A DNA stretch of 60,236 bases from DATILL01 sp035476575 (GTDB taxonomy: Bacteria > Actinomycetota > Actinomycetes > Mycobacteriales > JACQDL01), in NCBI GenBank assembly GCA_035476575.1, contig DATILL010000080.1, positions 1 through 60,236 on the forward strand. Reading direction: 5' to 3'. The notes under the pieces were generated by a model. The model made no database searches, was not told the DNA's origin, and saw nothing but the letters and a program-made list of their open reading frames with translations. The position numbers were made by a program, and so were the translations under genes. Positions 41,580 through 49,727 of this stretch are shown here, piece after piece (positions within the stretch are counted from its first letter, which is position 1; each line of letters starts with the position of its first letter).

Positions 41580-41682
41580 CGAATCCGTTGACTGAGATCG
41601 GCCCCGTTACCGCGCACACGCGCCGGCATCACCTGTTCGCGCGCTTGGGGGGCCGACCCAATGGAGGCTTGAGGAGAGAGTC

Positions 41683-42192
41683 GTGACGGACTACGACTAC
41701 GGCGACCAGCACATCCGGCTGGACGACAACGACAGCAGCAAAAACAAAGCGACAGGGCTCAGCGACTACTCGCTTGAGGTCACCCCGGACCGGAACTGGC
41801 CTGGGACCAGCGCCAACCCGAAGCAGCAGCGGTTCGACACCCACAAGATGCGCCTGGTGGCCGATCGGATCGACAGCTACGTGACCAGCCTGGAGGGTGG
41901 CGGCGTGAAGACGATCGCCCAGACCGCCGCGGTGTCCTTCGGTCCGCCGTCGTGGAACGCCGCGGTCTACCTCCAGAAGGCCTCCGGTGACGTCGCGACG
42001 CTGGTCGGCCAGTACTCCGCACAGCTTGTGGAGAACCTGAGGGCGGCCGCCTCCTCCATCCGGGCCGCCGCCGACCAGTACGACGGCGCGGAGGACACCA
42101 ACATGATCAGCGCCAACAACCAGCACCGCAGTCTGGATGGCAACCGGACCGGCAACACCCAGACAAGCAACACCCAGACAAGCAACATGTAA
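41683..42192 (+). CDS. ESX-associated helical protein, function unknown
   Basis: 169 residues, GTG start after a GAGGAGAG site. A charged N-terminus is followed by two long helices (RFDTHKMRLVADRIDSYV and ATLVGQYSAQLVENL to AADQYDGAED) as in WXG100/PPE-like secreted proteins, but without WxG. The C-terminus contains a duplicated NTQTS unit (15-bp direct repeat 42154-42183). Placed between the WXG100 pair and the Gly-rich protein, it is probably another substrate or chaperone of the ESX system. Confidence 0.75.
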   Translation: MTDYDYGDQHIRLDDNDSSKNKATGLSDYSLEVTPDRNWPGTSANPKQQRFDTHKMRLVADRIDSYVTSLEGGGVKTIAQTAAVSFGPPSWNAAVYLQKASGDVATLVGQYSAQLVENLRAAASSIRAAADQYDGAEDTNMISANNQHRSLDGNRTGNTQTSNTQTSNM

Positions 42193-42207
42193 GGGAGGTG
42201 GGACCAG

Positions 42208-43374
42208 ATGGTCAAGATCGATCCGCATCGCGACGAGATCTCCAAGACCCAGGACACGAGCAACTACACCCGTAGCTACGAAGAGGTGAAACGGGAGTTC
42301 GACCAGCTCAACCCGGGGCCGATCAACGCCGCGTGCACGGAGTGGTCGAAGCTGGCCAACCACCTCGGTGGGCTGGCTAACAACATGCAGAGCGAGGTCG
42401 GCGGCCCGTTGGTGGACGCCTGGGAGTCCGACGCCTCACCGGAGGCTCAGACCCACCTGCAGACGGCGCAGGCGACCGCGCAGGCGCTCGCCGACCAGTG
42501 CATGCAGATGGCGCACGCGACGGACTGGGCGTTCAAGTACGCCGACTGGTACAAGGCGAACATGCCGCGCGACGTCGGCCCGTCCGGTGTCGGCCAGAAA
42601 GGCACCCAGAACGCCGTCGACCACATGACCAAGCTGCTCAGCCGGTACAACGAGGTCATCGTGAACTGCGTCCCGAGCTGGGTGAACGCTGACTTCGTGC
42701 AGACCAAACCGAATTCGAGCAAAGACGACTTCACCACCACGTGCGGGACTGGCTCGGGCGCGAGCATCCCCGGTGTCGGAGGCGGCGGCCCAGGCGGGGG
42801 TGGTGCTTCCAACGGGGCTGGTGCCCCACACATGCCGCCGATTCCCGATGGCGGCCCAGGTGCGGGCGGGCCGGGCAGCGCCGTTCCACCCGGTGGCCCG
42901 GGCCACAGTCCGCCTGGCGGTCCAGGCAGCGTTCCGGGCGGCCCGCCCGGCCTGTATGACCCGTCGTCCGCCCTGGCCGGCAGCCCGGGCCCCACCAGCG
43001 GGATCGGAGGCCTGCCGGGCGACCCCTTCGGGGCTGGCTCGAGCAGCGGCATTGGCGGGTCCGGGAGTGGCCTGGGCTCGGGCAGCGGCGGCAGCGCGGC
43101 CTTCGGCGGTGGTATGGGCGCCGGGGCCGGCGGGTTCGGACCAGGCGGGTACGGCGCGGCCGGCGGGCGCGGCTTCGGATCGGGCGGGGCCGGGGTCGGT
43201 GAGGGCGTCGGCGGTGCGGCCGGTCGCGGCGGCACCGGTGCCGGTGCGATGCCGATGGGCGGCCATGGCGGCGGCATCGACGAGCAGGAGCGCGAACGCA
43301 CCACCTGGCTGACCGAGGACGAGGACGTCTGGGGCGGCGCGACCGATGCACCGCCACCGGTCATCGGGGGCTGA
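42208..43374 (+). CDS. ESX-associated protein with Gly/Pro-rich C-terminus (PPE-like role)
   Basis: 388 residues. An N-terminal helical domain (about 20-170: YEEVKREFDQLNPGPINAAC, DAWESDASPEAQTHLQTAQA, YADWYKANMPRD) resembles the helical part of PPE-type partners. It is followed by about 180 residues of Gly/Pro/Ser repeats and ends in a conserved-looking motif (RERTTWLTEDEDVWGG). The last motif is typical of non-mycobacterial ESX loci and may be a recognition tail. Starts 15 bases after the preceding gene (GGGAGGTGG site). Precedes the second mycosin. Confidence 0.8.
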   Translation: MVKIDPHRDEISKTQDTSNYTRSYEEVKREFDQLNPGPINAACTEWSKLANHLGGLANNMQSEVGGPLVDAWESDASPEAQTHLQTAQATAQALADQCMQMAHATDWAFKYADWYKANMPRDVGPSGVGQKGTQNAVDHMTKLLSRYNEVIVNCVPSWVNADFVQTKPNSSKDDFTTTCGTGSGASIPGVGGGGPGGGGASNGAGAPHMPPIPDGGPGAGGPGSAVPPGGPGHSPPGGPGSVPGGPPGLYDPSSALAGSPGPTSGIGGLPGDPFGAGSSSGIGGSGSGLGSGSGGSAAFGGGMGAGAGGFGPGGYGAAGGRGFGSGGAGVGEGVGGAAGRGGTGAGAMPMGGHGGGIDEQERERTTWLTEDEDVWGGATDAPPPVIGG

Positions 43375-43442
43375 CCTCGGTTGGGCAGCTCAGGCAGCAG
43401 GGCGGGTCGAGATCAATCGGCTCGCCCTCACCGTTGTTGGGA

Positions 43443-43458
43443 CCCCCGGCAGTGGGGG
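43443..43458. other. Short G5/C5 hairpin
   Basis: CCCCC and GGGGG around a six-base loop, 60 bases upstream of the second mycosin start. It could be a weak terminator after the ESX substrate genes or part of the mycosin leader. Confidence 0.3.
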
Positions 43459-43517
43459 CAACGAGTACGGCAGAATGGGCGCATCCGCGTCACAGCGACG
43501 AGTGGTGAGGTAACGGC

Positions 43518-44813
43518 GTGCGACGAATGCTGCGGGCAGCGGCGGCCGCGGTAGTAGCAGCGGTCGGGGCGGCGCTGGTCCTGTCGACTCCGGCTGGAGC
43601 CCTGCCCAGACTGCCGGACACCAGCCAGGAGTACTGGTTCGTAAGCTGGGACATCGCCAACGTGTGGTCCTGGGGTGCCCGCGGCCAGGGCGTCATCGTC
43701 GCCGTGCTGGACTCCGGCGTACAGGCGAGCCGGCCCGAGCTGGCCGGAGTAGTGCTGCCGGGCACCGACCTCGTCGGCGGCGACGGCCGCACCGACATCG
43801 ACTCACCCCGCGGCCACGGCACGGCGATGGCCTACCTGATCGCCGGCCAGGGCGGGGTCAACCGGCTGGTCGGAATCGCGCCCGAGGCCAAGCTCCTGCC
43901 GGTCACGCTGTACGCGCCGGGCGCACCCCGGTTCGATCGGGCAGTGGCGGATGGCATCCGGTACGCCGTCGACCATGGCGCCAAGGTCATCAGCATCGCC
44001 CAGGAGGCGCCCATCAGAGACTTCGAGAACGGCTGTCCGAGGCAGGCCCTCGACGCCGTGCGGTACGCGGTCGACAACGGCGCGGTCATCGTCTCCGCGG
44101 CCGGGAACGAGGGCAACACCACCAACGAGCCGCTCTTTCCGTCGTCCTGCCCGGGCGTGGTCGTGGTCGGTGCGGTCAACGGCACCAAGCACATCTGGCC
44201 GAAGTCGCAGCGCCAGCCGTACGTCGACGTGGCCGCGCTCGGCGTGCAGATGCACAGCCAGAACCTGGCCGGGCAAGTCGGGACCAGCAACGGGACCAGT
44301 GACGCCGCGGCGCTGGTGTCCGGTGCCGTGGCGCTGGTCTGGTCCAAGCTCCCGAGGCTGACCAACCGACAGGTGGTGGCGCGGCTGCTCGCCACCGTGA
44401 CCGACGACGCGGACCTGCCTGGCAAGGACAACGCGACCGGTTACGGGATCGTCCGGCCGGATGACGCGATCAAGACCAACGTCCCGGCCAACGCGCCAAA
44501 CCCGATCTTCGACGAGCTGGATCGGCTGCACCCCACCTCTGCCACGCCTGCGGCGCCGGCACCGACCGCGGCACCGTCGACCCCGGAGGGTGGCGGCACC
44601 GGTGGGCCGAGCGGCACGGCCTCTGCCGGGGACAAGGGAACGAGCCTGCCGGTGCTGGTTGGTGCCGGGCTGGGTGCCGTGGCGGCTGTCGCCGGCCTGG
44701 TCGCGTTCGTCACCACCCGACGCCGCCGCGCACCGGCTGGCCCGCCCCCTGATGGATCGACCTGGCCGCCGATGGGCCCGCCCGGAGGGCCGTCGGGTTG
44801 GCCACCGCGGTGA
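43518..44813 (+). CDS. mycP: Type VII secretion mycosin, copy 2
   Basis: 431 residues, GTG start. Signal peptide, S8 protease domain with Asp65 (VAVLDSGVQ), His100 (PRGHGTAMAY), the oxyanion Asn (SAAGNEGN) and Ser261 in NGTSDAAALVSG. The residue after Ser is Asp and there is no Pro, unlike the common GTSxAAP. A Pro/Ala-rich linker and a C-terminal membrane helix (PVLVGAGLGAVAAVAGLVAF) with a basic tail follow. Divergent in sequence from copy 1 at 30065; the pair brackets the ESX locus. Confidence 0.92.
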   Translation: MRRMLRAAAAAVVAAVGAALVLSTPAGALPRLPDTSQEYWFVSWDIANVWSWGARGQGVIVAVLDSGVQASRPELAGVVLPGTDLVGGDGRTDIDSPRGHGTAMAYLIAGQGGVNRLVGIAPEAKLLPVTLYAPGAPRFDRAVADGIRYAVDHGAKVISIAQEAPIRDFENGCPRQALDAVRYAVDNGAVIVSAAGNEGNTTNEPLFPSSCPGVVVVGAVNGTKHIWPKSQRQPYVDVAALGVQMHSQNLAGQVGTSNGTSDAAALVSGAVALVWSKLPRLTNRQVVARLLATVTDDADLPGKDNATGYGIVRPDDAIKTNVPANAPNPIFDELDRLHPTSATPAAPAPTAAPSTPEGGGTGGPSGTASAGDKGTSLPVLVGAGLGAVAAVAGLVAFVTTRRRRAPAGPPPDGSTWPPMGPPGGPSGWPPR

Positions 44814-45115
44814 CCCCTGGGCGACGTCGGCCGGCAGCCGGAGGGCTGGGCCACGGGGCCGGTTGCCGCCGATATCCTCGGTACGGTGACGGTGACGGTG
44901 ACGGGGAGGGTCCGGTGACGGGGACGTCGGCCGGCGGCTGGGTCACGGGCGTCGTTCGAGTCGCTGACCGTGGTCCGGCGGTCGGTCGGCCGCCGGTTCG
45001 GCGATCCCCCCTGACGGGTCAACGGTCGCGCGATCGCACTGGATCTCCGCGACAAACGAGAACCCCACGACAAACTGGATCTCTGCGACAAGTGGGGCTC
45101 GCTTAGGCTCGTGCG
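44814..45115. promoter_or_regulatory. Intergenic region upstream of arcA with repeats and a likely -10 element
   Basis: No gene seen. Bases 44885-44902 are a GGTGAC tandem array. A 17-bp direct repeat CTGGATCTCYGCGACAA occurs at 45039-45055 and 45075-45091, 36 bp apart, with a CCCCAC...GTGGGG inverted pair around the second copy. TAGGCT (45104-45109) fits a -10 box placed so that transcription would start at or next to the arcA ATG. arcA also has no ribosome-binding site, so a leaderless mRNA is likely. The repeats may be regulator sites (inference). Confidence 0.45.
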
Positions 45116-46330
45116 ATGGCATATGTCGACAGTGAGGTTGGCCGGCTACGGACCGTGCTGCTGCACCGGCCTGGGGCGGAGCTGAAGCGGCTCACCCCGC
45201 GCAACAGCGACCAGCTTCTCTTCGACGCCATCCCGTGGGTGGGCCGGGCGCAGGAGGAGCACGACCAGTTCGCTCAAGCGCTGCGCGATCGCGGGGTCGA
45301 GGTGCTCTATATGGCCGATCTGCTGGAGCGGACGCTGGAGACGCCGGCCGCCCGGGCCGAGACCATCGCCGCGGTGCTGGACGACGTACACCTCGGCCAG
45401 ACCCTGCGTGCCATCGTGAGCGGCTACCTGACCGAGCTGCACCCGGCCGACCTGGCCGCCGTCCTCGTCGCCGGGCTGGCCCGGTCGGAGCTGAAGACCG
45501 GCCGTGGCGTCGTACACCGGTTGCTGGAGGAGCACGACTTCATCATCGACCCGCTGCCCAACCTGCTCTTCACCCGTGACTCCTCGACGTGGATCGGCGG
45601 CCATGTCGCGGTCACCAGCCCGTCCATGCCGGCCCGACATCGGGAGACCACGCTGATCGGCGCGGTGTACCGGTACCACCCGCGCTTCGCCGGCACCGCC
45701 ACGGTGTACGACGGTCCGGGCCAGGAGTGGCTGGAGGGCGGCGACGTGCTGCTCCTGGCCCCTGGCGTGGTGGCGATCGGCGTCGGGCAACGCACCACGC
45801 CGGCCGGGGTGGAGACGCTGGCCCGACGGATGTTCACGGCCGGGGTGGCGCGCACCGTGCTGATGGTTCCCATCGCGCAGGAGCGGGCCACCATGCATCT
45901 GGACACCATCTGCACCATGGTCGACACCGACGCGGCAGTGATGTACCCGACCGTGGCGCACGACCTGCTCGCCTACACCGTGACCCCGTGCGACGACGCG
46001 GGCGAGCTGACGGTGGCCGGGCCGGCGCCGTTCCTCCGGGTAGCCGCCGAGGCGATGGGGATCGACGAGCTCCGGGTGATCGGCACCGGGCTGGACCCGG
46101 TCACCGCCGAACGCGAGCAGTGGGACGACGGCAACAACACGCTGTGCATCGCACCGCGGCTCGCCGTCGCCTATGAGCGGAACGTGGAGACGAACGCCCG
46201 GCTGGAGGACGCCGGGATTGAGGTCATCCGGATCGCCGGAAGCGAGCTGGGTAGTGGCCGGGGTGGCCCTCGGTGCATGTCCTGTCCGGTCACCCGCGAC
46301 CCGCTCAGCCAGCGGCTGGCCGACAGCTAG
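45116..46330 (+). CDS. arcA: Arginine deiminase
   Basis: 404 residues. Converts arginine to citrulline and ammonia. Motifs are SEVGRLRTVLLHRPGAEL at the N-terminus, LPNLLFTRDSSTWIGG (substrate Asp), ATMHLDTICTMVD (catalytic His/Glu region) and GGPRCMSCPV with the nucleophile Cys387. No arcB, arcC or arcD partners are nearby, so it stands alone here. Probably leaderless. Confidence 0.95.
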   Translation: MAYVDSEVGRLRTVLLHRPGAELKRLTPRNSDQLLFDAIPWVGRAQEEHDQFAQALRDRGVEVLYMADLLERTLETPAARAETIAAVLDDVHLGQTLRAIVSGYLTELHPADLAAVLVAGLARSELKTGRGVVHRLLEEHDFIIDPLPNLLFTRDSSTWIGGHVAVTSPSMPARHRETTLIGAVYRYHPRFAGTATVYDGPGQEWLEGGDVLLLAPGVVAIGVGQRTTPAGVETLARRMFTAGVARTVLMVPIAQERATMHLDTICTMVDTDAAVMYPTVAHDLLAYTVTPCDDAGELTVAGPAPFLRVAAEAMGIDELRVIGTGLDPVTAEREQWDDGNNTLCIAPRLAVAYERNVETNARLEDAGIEVIRIAGSELGSGRGGPRCMSCPVTRDPLSQRLADS

Positions 46331-46400
46331 AGCCGGGACGGCAGCCCAGAGCTGGGACAGCAGCTAGTGCGTGCCGCCGGCGCTCGGTTGGTTGGCGTAG

Positions 46401-46799
46401 TCAGAGCCGGACCGGCGCCGGGGGCGGGCTCGACCCGGGGAGCACCACCCACACGGTGGTCGAACCGGCGCCCCCATCCACGCCCCACACCGCTGCCAGG
46501 GCGTTCACGATGGACAGCCCGCGACCGCGGGTGTCCCGCGGCCCCGCGTAGGCCAGGTGGGGACTGTCGAGCAGCCCGCCGCCATCGGTCACCCGGATCT
46601 GCACCCCACGCGCCTCCACCTGCCAGCTCACCAGCAGGCAGTCGTCCGGCAACGGGCGGGCATACCGGACCGCGTTGCCGACCAGCTCGGTAACCAGCAA
46701 GGCAGCCTCTTCGACCGTGCTGTCATGGATCCGCTGCGCCCGTAGGTCGGCGGTGAGCATCCGCCGCACCCGGCCGGCGCTAGCCGGAGAGTGCGGCAC
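46401..46799 (-). CDS. Anti-sigma-factor-like ATP-binding (HATPase) protein
   Basis: 132 residues as read from GTG 46799. HATPase_c fold of the RsbW/SpoIIAB type common in actinobacteria: VEEAALLVTELVGNAVRYA (N-box), VQIRVTDGG (G1) and DTRGRGLSIVNALAAVWG (G2). Such proteins bind sigma or anti-sigma-antagonist partners. A better start may be CTG at 46814, which has GGAGG nine bases upstream and would add the typical first strand (TISVPHSPASAGRVRR). Confidence 0.82.
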   Translation of the reverse strand: MPHSPASAGRVRRMLTADLRAQRIHDSTVEEAALLVTELVGNAVRYARPLPDDCLLVSWQVEARGVQIRVTDGGGLLDSPHLAYAGPRDTRGRGLSIVNALAAVWGVDGGAGSTTVWVVLPGSSPPPAPVRL

Positions 46800-46958
46800 T
46801 GAGATTGTTCCCAGCGCGTGTCACCTCCGCTGACGTCGGTGTATCCAGGTCTTCAGGCTCAGTTACCCGCTGCCGGGTGAAGCTAACACTAACCCAATTA
46901 ATGCATCAACGACCGAGGTGTCCGGAGTAGACCACATTTCTCGAGATACTGCCGGCGG

Positions 46959-47762
46959 CTAACGGCCTAGTTTGGCAAGTACATCATGCGGCCGGTTGGT
47001 GGCAATCGCGTCCACCCTCAGGGAGAGCACCAACTCGATGTCTGCCGCTTCGTCGACGGTCCACACGTACACCCGACCGCCGAGCGCATGGACCCGATCG
47101 ACGTAGCCGGGATGCGCCCGCAGGATGTGCAGGCCCGGCCCGGCCCAGGTCGCCCCGCTCGGCAGCGAGCCGTCCCGGCGGAACGGCGGCACCCGGTTCA
47201 GCAGGAGCACCGTCGGTACCGCCGGGGCGAGCAGCCGGACCCGCCGTACGCCGGCCGGTGCGAAGCTCATCACGGTGACCACCGACTCGTCCCGGTCGGC
47301 CGGCGCGGCGAGCCCGAACCGGCGCAGCAGCCGGACGAGCTGCTGCTCGACCAGCCCGCCGTACCGGGTCGGGTGCTTGGTCTCGACAAACAGCCGGGTC
47401 AGCCGCGGCGCGTCGACCACGACCTCCAGCAGCCGTTCCAAGGTGAGCACGTCCCGGCCGGAGGGATCCGCCTCGGCTGCCATCAGGTCGTCCGCGGAGT
47501 CCGGCAGGTCCTGGTGCCAGGAGCCGAAGTCCAGGTCGGCGAGGTCGGCCAGTGACTTCTCGCTGACGATGCCACGACCGTCCGACGTACGTTCCACCCG
47601 GCGGTCGTGGACGCAGACGAGATGCCCGTCCCGGGTCAGCCGGACGTCGCACTCCAGACCGTCCGCGCCCTCCGCGACCGCCTCGGCATAGGCGGCCAGG
47701 GTGTGCTCCGGGTGTTTGAACGACGAGCCGCGGTGCGCCACCACCAAAGGAGACGAACCCAT
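46959..47762 (-). CDS. Glycerophosphodiester phosphodiesterase
   Basis: 267 residues, TIM-barrel GDPD family. PLVVAHRGSSFKHPEHTLAAY and GADGLECDVRLTRDGHLVCVHD give the metal and catalytic residues (HRG, ExD, HD); ETKHPTRYGG and the closing VYVWTVDEAADIELVLSLRVD are also typical. Hydrolyses glycerophosphodiesters to alcohol and glycerol-3-phosphate. No signal peptide, so cytoplasmic. Divergent from the acyl-CoA ligase. Confidence 0.93.
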   Translation of the reverse strand: MGSSPLVVAHRGSSFKHPEHTLAAYAEAVAEGADGLECDVRLTRDGHLVCVHDRRVERTSDGRGIVSEKSLADLADLDFGSWHQDLPDSADDLMAAEADPSGRDVLTLERLLEVVVDAPRLTRLFVETKHPTRYGGLVEQQLVRLLRRFGLAAPADRDESVVTVMSFAPAGVRRVRLLAPAVPTVLLLNRVPPFRRDGSLPSGATWAGPGLHILRAHPGYVDRVHALGGRVYVWTVDEAADIELVLSLRVDAIATNRPHDVLAKLGR

Positions 47763-47895
47763 GATTTCGCCAGGTTACTCTCCGGACCCGCTCCGGCGTG
47801 TGGGATCTTTGCCTCTGAGGGTCTGGACCGAGACCGTGTGGCGATCCGGTTTGGCGACGTGGTTCGCGCACGCTGTTGCCGGCGAGGAGGACGCT

Positions 47896-49515
47896 ATGCA
47901 AGGTCTGATGCAGGACTACCCGCTCACCCTTCCCCCGGTGCTGGACCGGGCGGAGCGGATGTACGGCGAACGCACGGTGGTCACCGCGACCGCGACCGGG
48001 GTAGAGCGCACGACGTACGGCGAATGGGCCGACCTGACGCGGCGCCTCGGGACGGCGCTGGACCGGCTCGGGCTGTCCGCCGACGGCCGGGTCGGGACCT
48101 TCGCGTGGAACACCGCCCGCCACCTCGCGCTGTACTGGGCCGCGCCGTGCAGCGGCCGGGTGCTGCACACCCTCAACATCCGGCTCTATCCAGAGCAACT
48201 TACCTACATCGTCAACCACGCGGAGGACGAGGTCGTCTTCGTCGACCGGTCGCTGTTGCCGCTGCTGTGGCCGCTGGTGCCGACCTTCGAGACGGTGCGG
48301 CACGTCGTGGTGATGGACGACGGCGCGTCGGCCGAGATCCCGGTCGACCCGCGGATCCTGCGCTTCGAGGATCTGGTCGCCGACGTCCCGCCGGCCCGCT
48401 TCCGGGTGGATGACGAGAACCGAGCCGCCGCGATGTGCTACACGAGCGGCACCACCGGCAACCCGAAGGGCGTGCTCTACTCGCACCGGTCGATGTACCT
48501 GCACTCGCTGTCCATCCTGACCGACCAGAGCATGGCAATCCGGCAGGACGACACGGTGCTGCCGATCGTGCCGATGTTCCATGCCAACGCGTGGGGGCTG
48601 GCCCAGGCCACCCTGTTCTGCGGCGCCAAGCTGGTGATGCCCGGGCCGAGGATGCAGCCCGAGCTGCTGGCCGGCCTGATCGAGTCCGAGCGGGTCACCA
48701 TCGCGGCCGGCGTACCGACGATCTGGATGGGTGCCCTGCCGCACCTGCCTGGCCGTGACCTGTCCCGGCTTCGCTCGATCATCTGCGGCGGGTCGGCGGT
48801 GCCGCGGTCGCTGTCCGAGGCATACCGGGAGCAGGTCGGGCTGCCGATCACCCAGGCGTGGGGGATGACCGAGACCAGCCCGCTCGGCTCAGTCAACGTG
48901 CCGCGGCCGGAGCTGGTCGACCTGCCCGAGGCGGAGCGGGCCGAGATGCGCACCCGGGTCGGCTATCCGCCAGTGGGCGTAGCTGTCCGGATCGTCGAGC
49001 CGGACACCGGCGCTGAGCTGCCGTGGGACGACAAGGCCAGCGGTGAGCTGCAGGTGCGGGGCCCGTGGATCGCGGCCGGGTACTACCGCGGGGTGACGCC
49101 GGAGCAGTTCACGCCGGACGGCTGGCTGCGCACCGGCGACGTGGCGGCCATCGACCGCTGGGGCAGCATTCGGCTGGTGGACCGGACCAAGGACCTGATC
49201 AAGACCGGCGGAGAGTGGGTCAGCTCGGTCGACCTGGAGAACCAGCTTATGGCCCACCCGGCGGTGGCCGAGGCCGCGGTGATCGGCGTACCGCATCCAC
49301 GGTGGGCGGAACGGCCGCTGGCCTGCGTCGTGCTCAGGCCAGGCGCGGCGGCTACCCGGGAGGAGCTGCTGGAGTTCCTCGCCCCGCGGGTGGCCAGGTG
49401 GTGGCTGCCGGACGATGTCGTCTTCATCGACGAGGTGCCGAAGACGTCCGTGGGCAAGTTCTCCAAGAAGGACCTGCGGGCCCGCTTCGCCGAGTACCAG
49501 CTTCCGACCACCTGA
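47896..49515 (+). CDS. Long-chain fatty acid-CoA ligase (AMP-dependent)
   Basis: 539 residues from ATG 47896 (GAGGAGG upstream). ANL-superfamily motifs are MCYTSGTTGNPKGVLYSHRS (P-loop), QAWGMTETSPLG, GWLRTGDVAAIDRWG, LVDRTKDLIKTGGEWVSSVD and the C-terminal Lys KTSVGKFSKKDLRAR. It activates a carboxylate, most like medium/long-chain fatty acids, as an acyl-CoA. Palindromic repeat copy C follows its stop by 13 bases. Confidence 0.93.
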   Translation: MQGLMQDYPLTLPPVLDRAERMYGERTVVTATATGVERTTYGEWADLTRRLGTALDRLGLSADGRVGTFAWNTARHLALYWAAPCSGRVLHTLNIRLYPEQLTYIVNHAEDEVVFVDRSLLPLLWPLVPTFETVRHVVVMDDGASAEIPVDPRILRFEDLVADVPPARFRVDDENRAAAMCYTSGTTGNPKGVLYSHRSMYLHSLSILTDQSMAIRQDDTVLPIVPMFHANAWGLAQATLFCGAKLVMPGPRMQPELLAGLIESERVTIAAGVPTIWMGALPHLPGRDLSRLRSIICGGSAVPRSLSEAYREQVGLPITQAWGMTETSPLGSVNVPRPELVDLPEAERAEMRTRVGYPPVGVAVRIVEPDTGAELPWDDKASGELQVRGPWIAAGYYRGVTPEQFTPDGWLRTGDVAAIDRWGSIRLVDRTKDLIKTGGEWVSSVDLENQLMAHPAVAEAAVIGVPHPRWAERPLACVVLRPGAAATREELLEFLAPRVARWWLPDDVVFIDEVPKTSVGKFSKKDLRARFAEYQLPTT

Positions 49516-49528
49516 CGCCCGCCTTCCG

Positions 49529-49662
49529 GTGTGGTCACCTCTCGGCGTTGTGGTGACCTCACGTTGCCCTCGGACCCCAAGAGGTCACCACAGCGCCGAC
49601 AGGTCACCACACGGGCGGTCCACCCAACGACAGGACACCACAACGCCGAGAGGTGACCACAC
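49529..49662. repeat. Palindromic intergenic repeat, copy C
   Basis: A 32-bp stem (49529-49560 with 49581-49612, two mismatches and one G-T) surrounds a 20-base loop that is the inverted form of the copy B1 loop. The same 5' arm also pairs perfectly over 27 bp with 49636-49662, so two alternative hairpins are possible. It fills the gap between the acyl-CoA ligase stop and the Ada-AlkA start. Confidence 0.85.
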
Positions 49663-49727
49663 GAGGGAGCACGGCTGGGTCCGAAACCCGCCAGTGGAGG
49701 CTGGGCCGGCGGAGCAGACTGGGTGGC

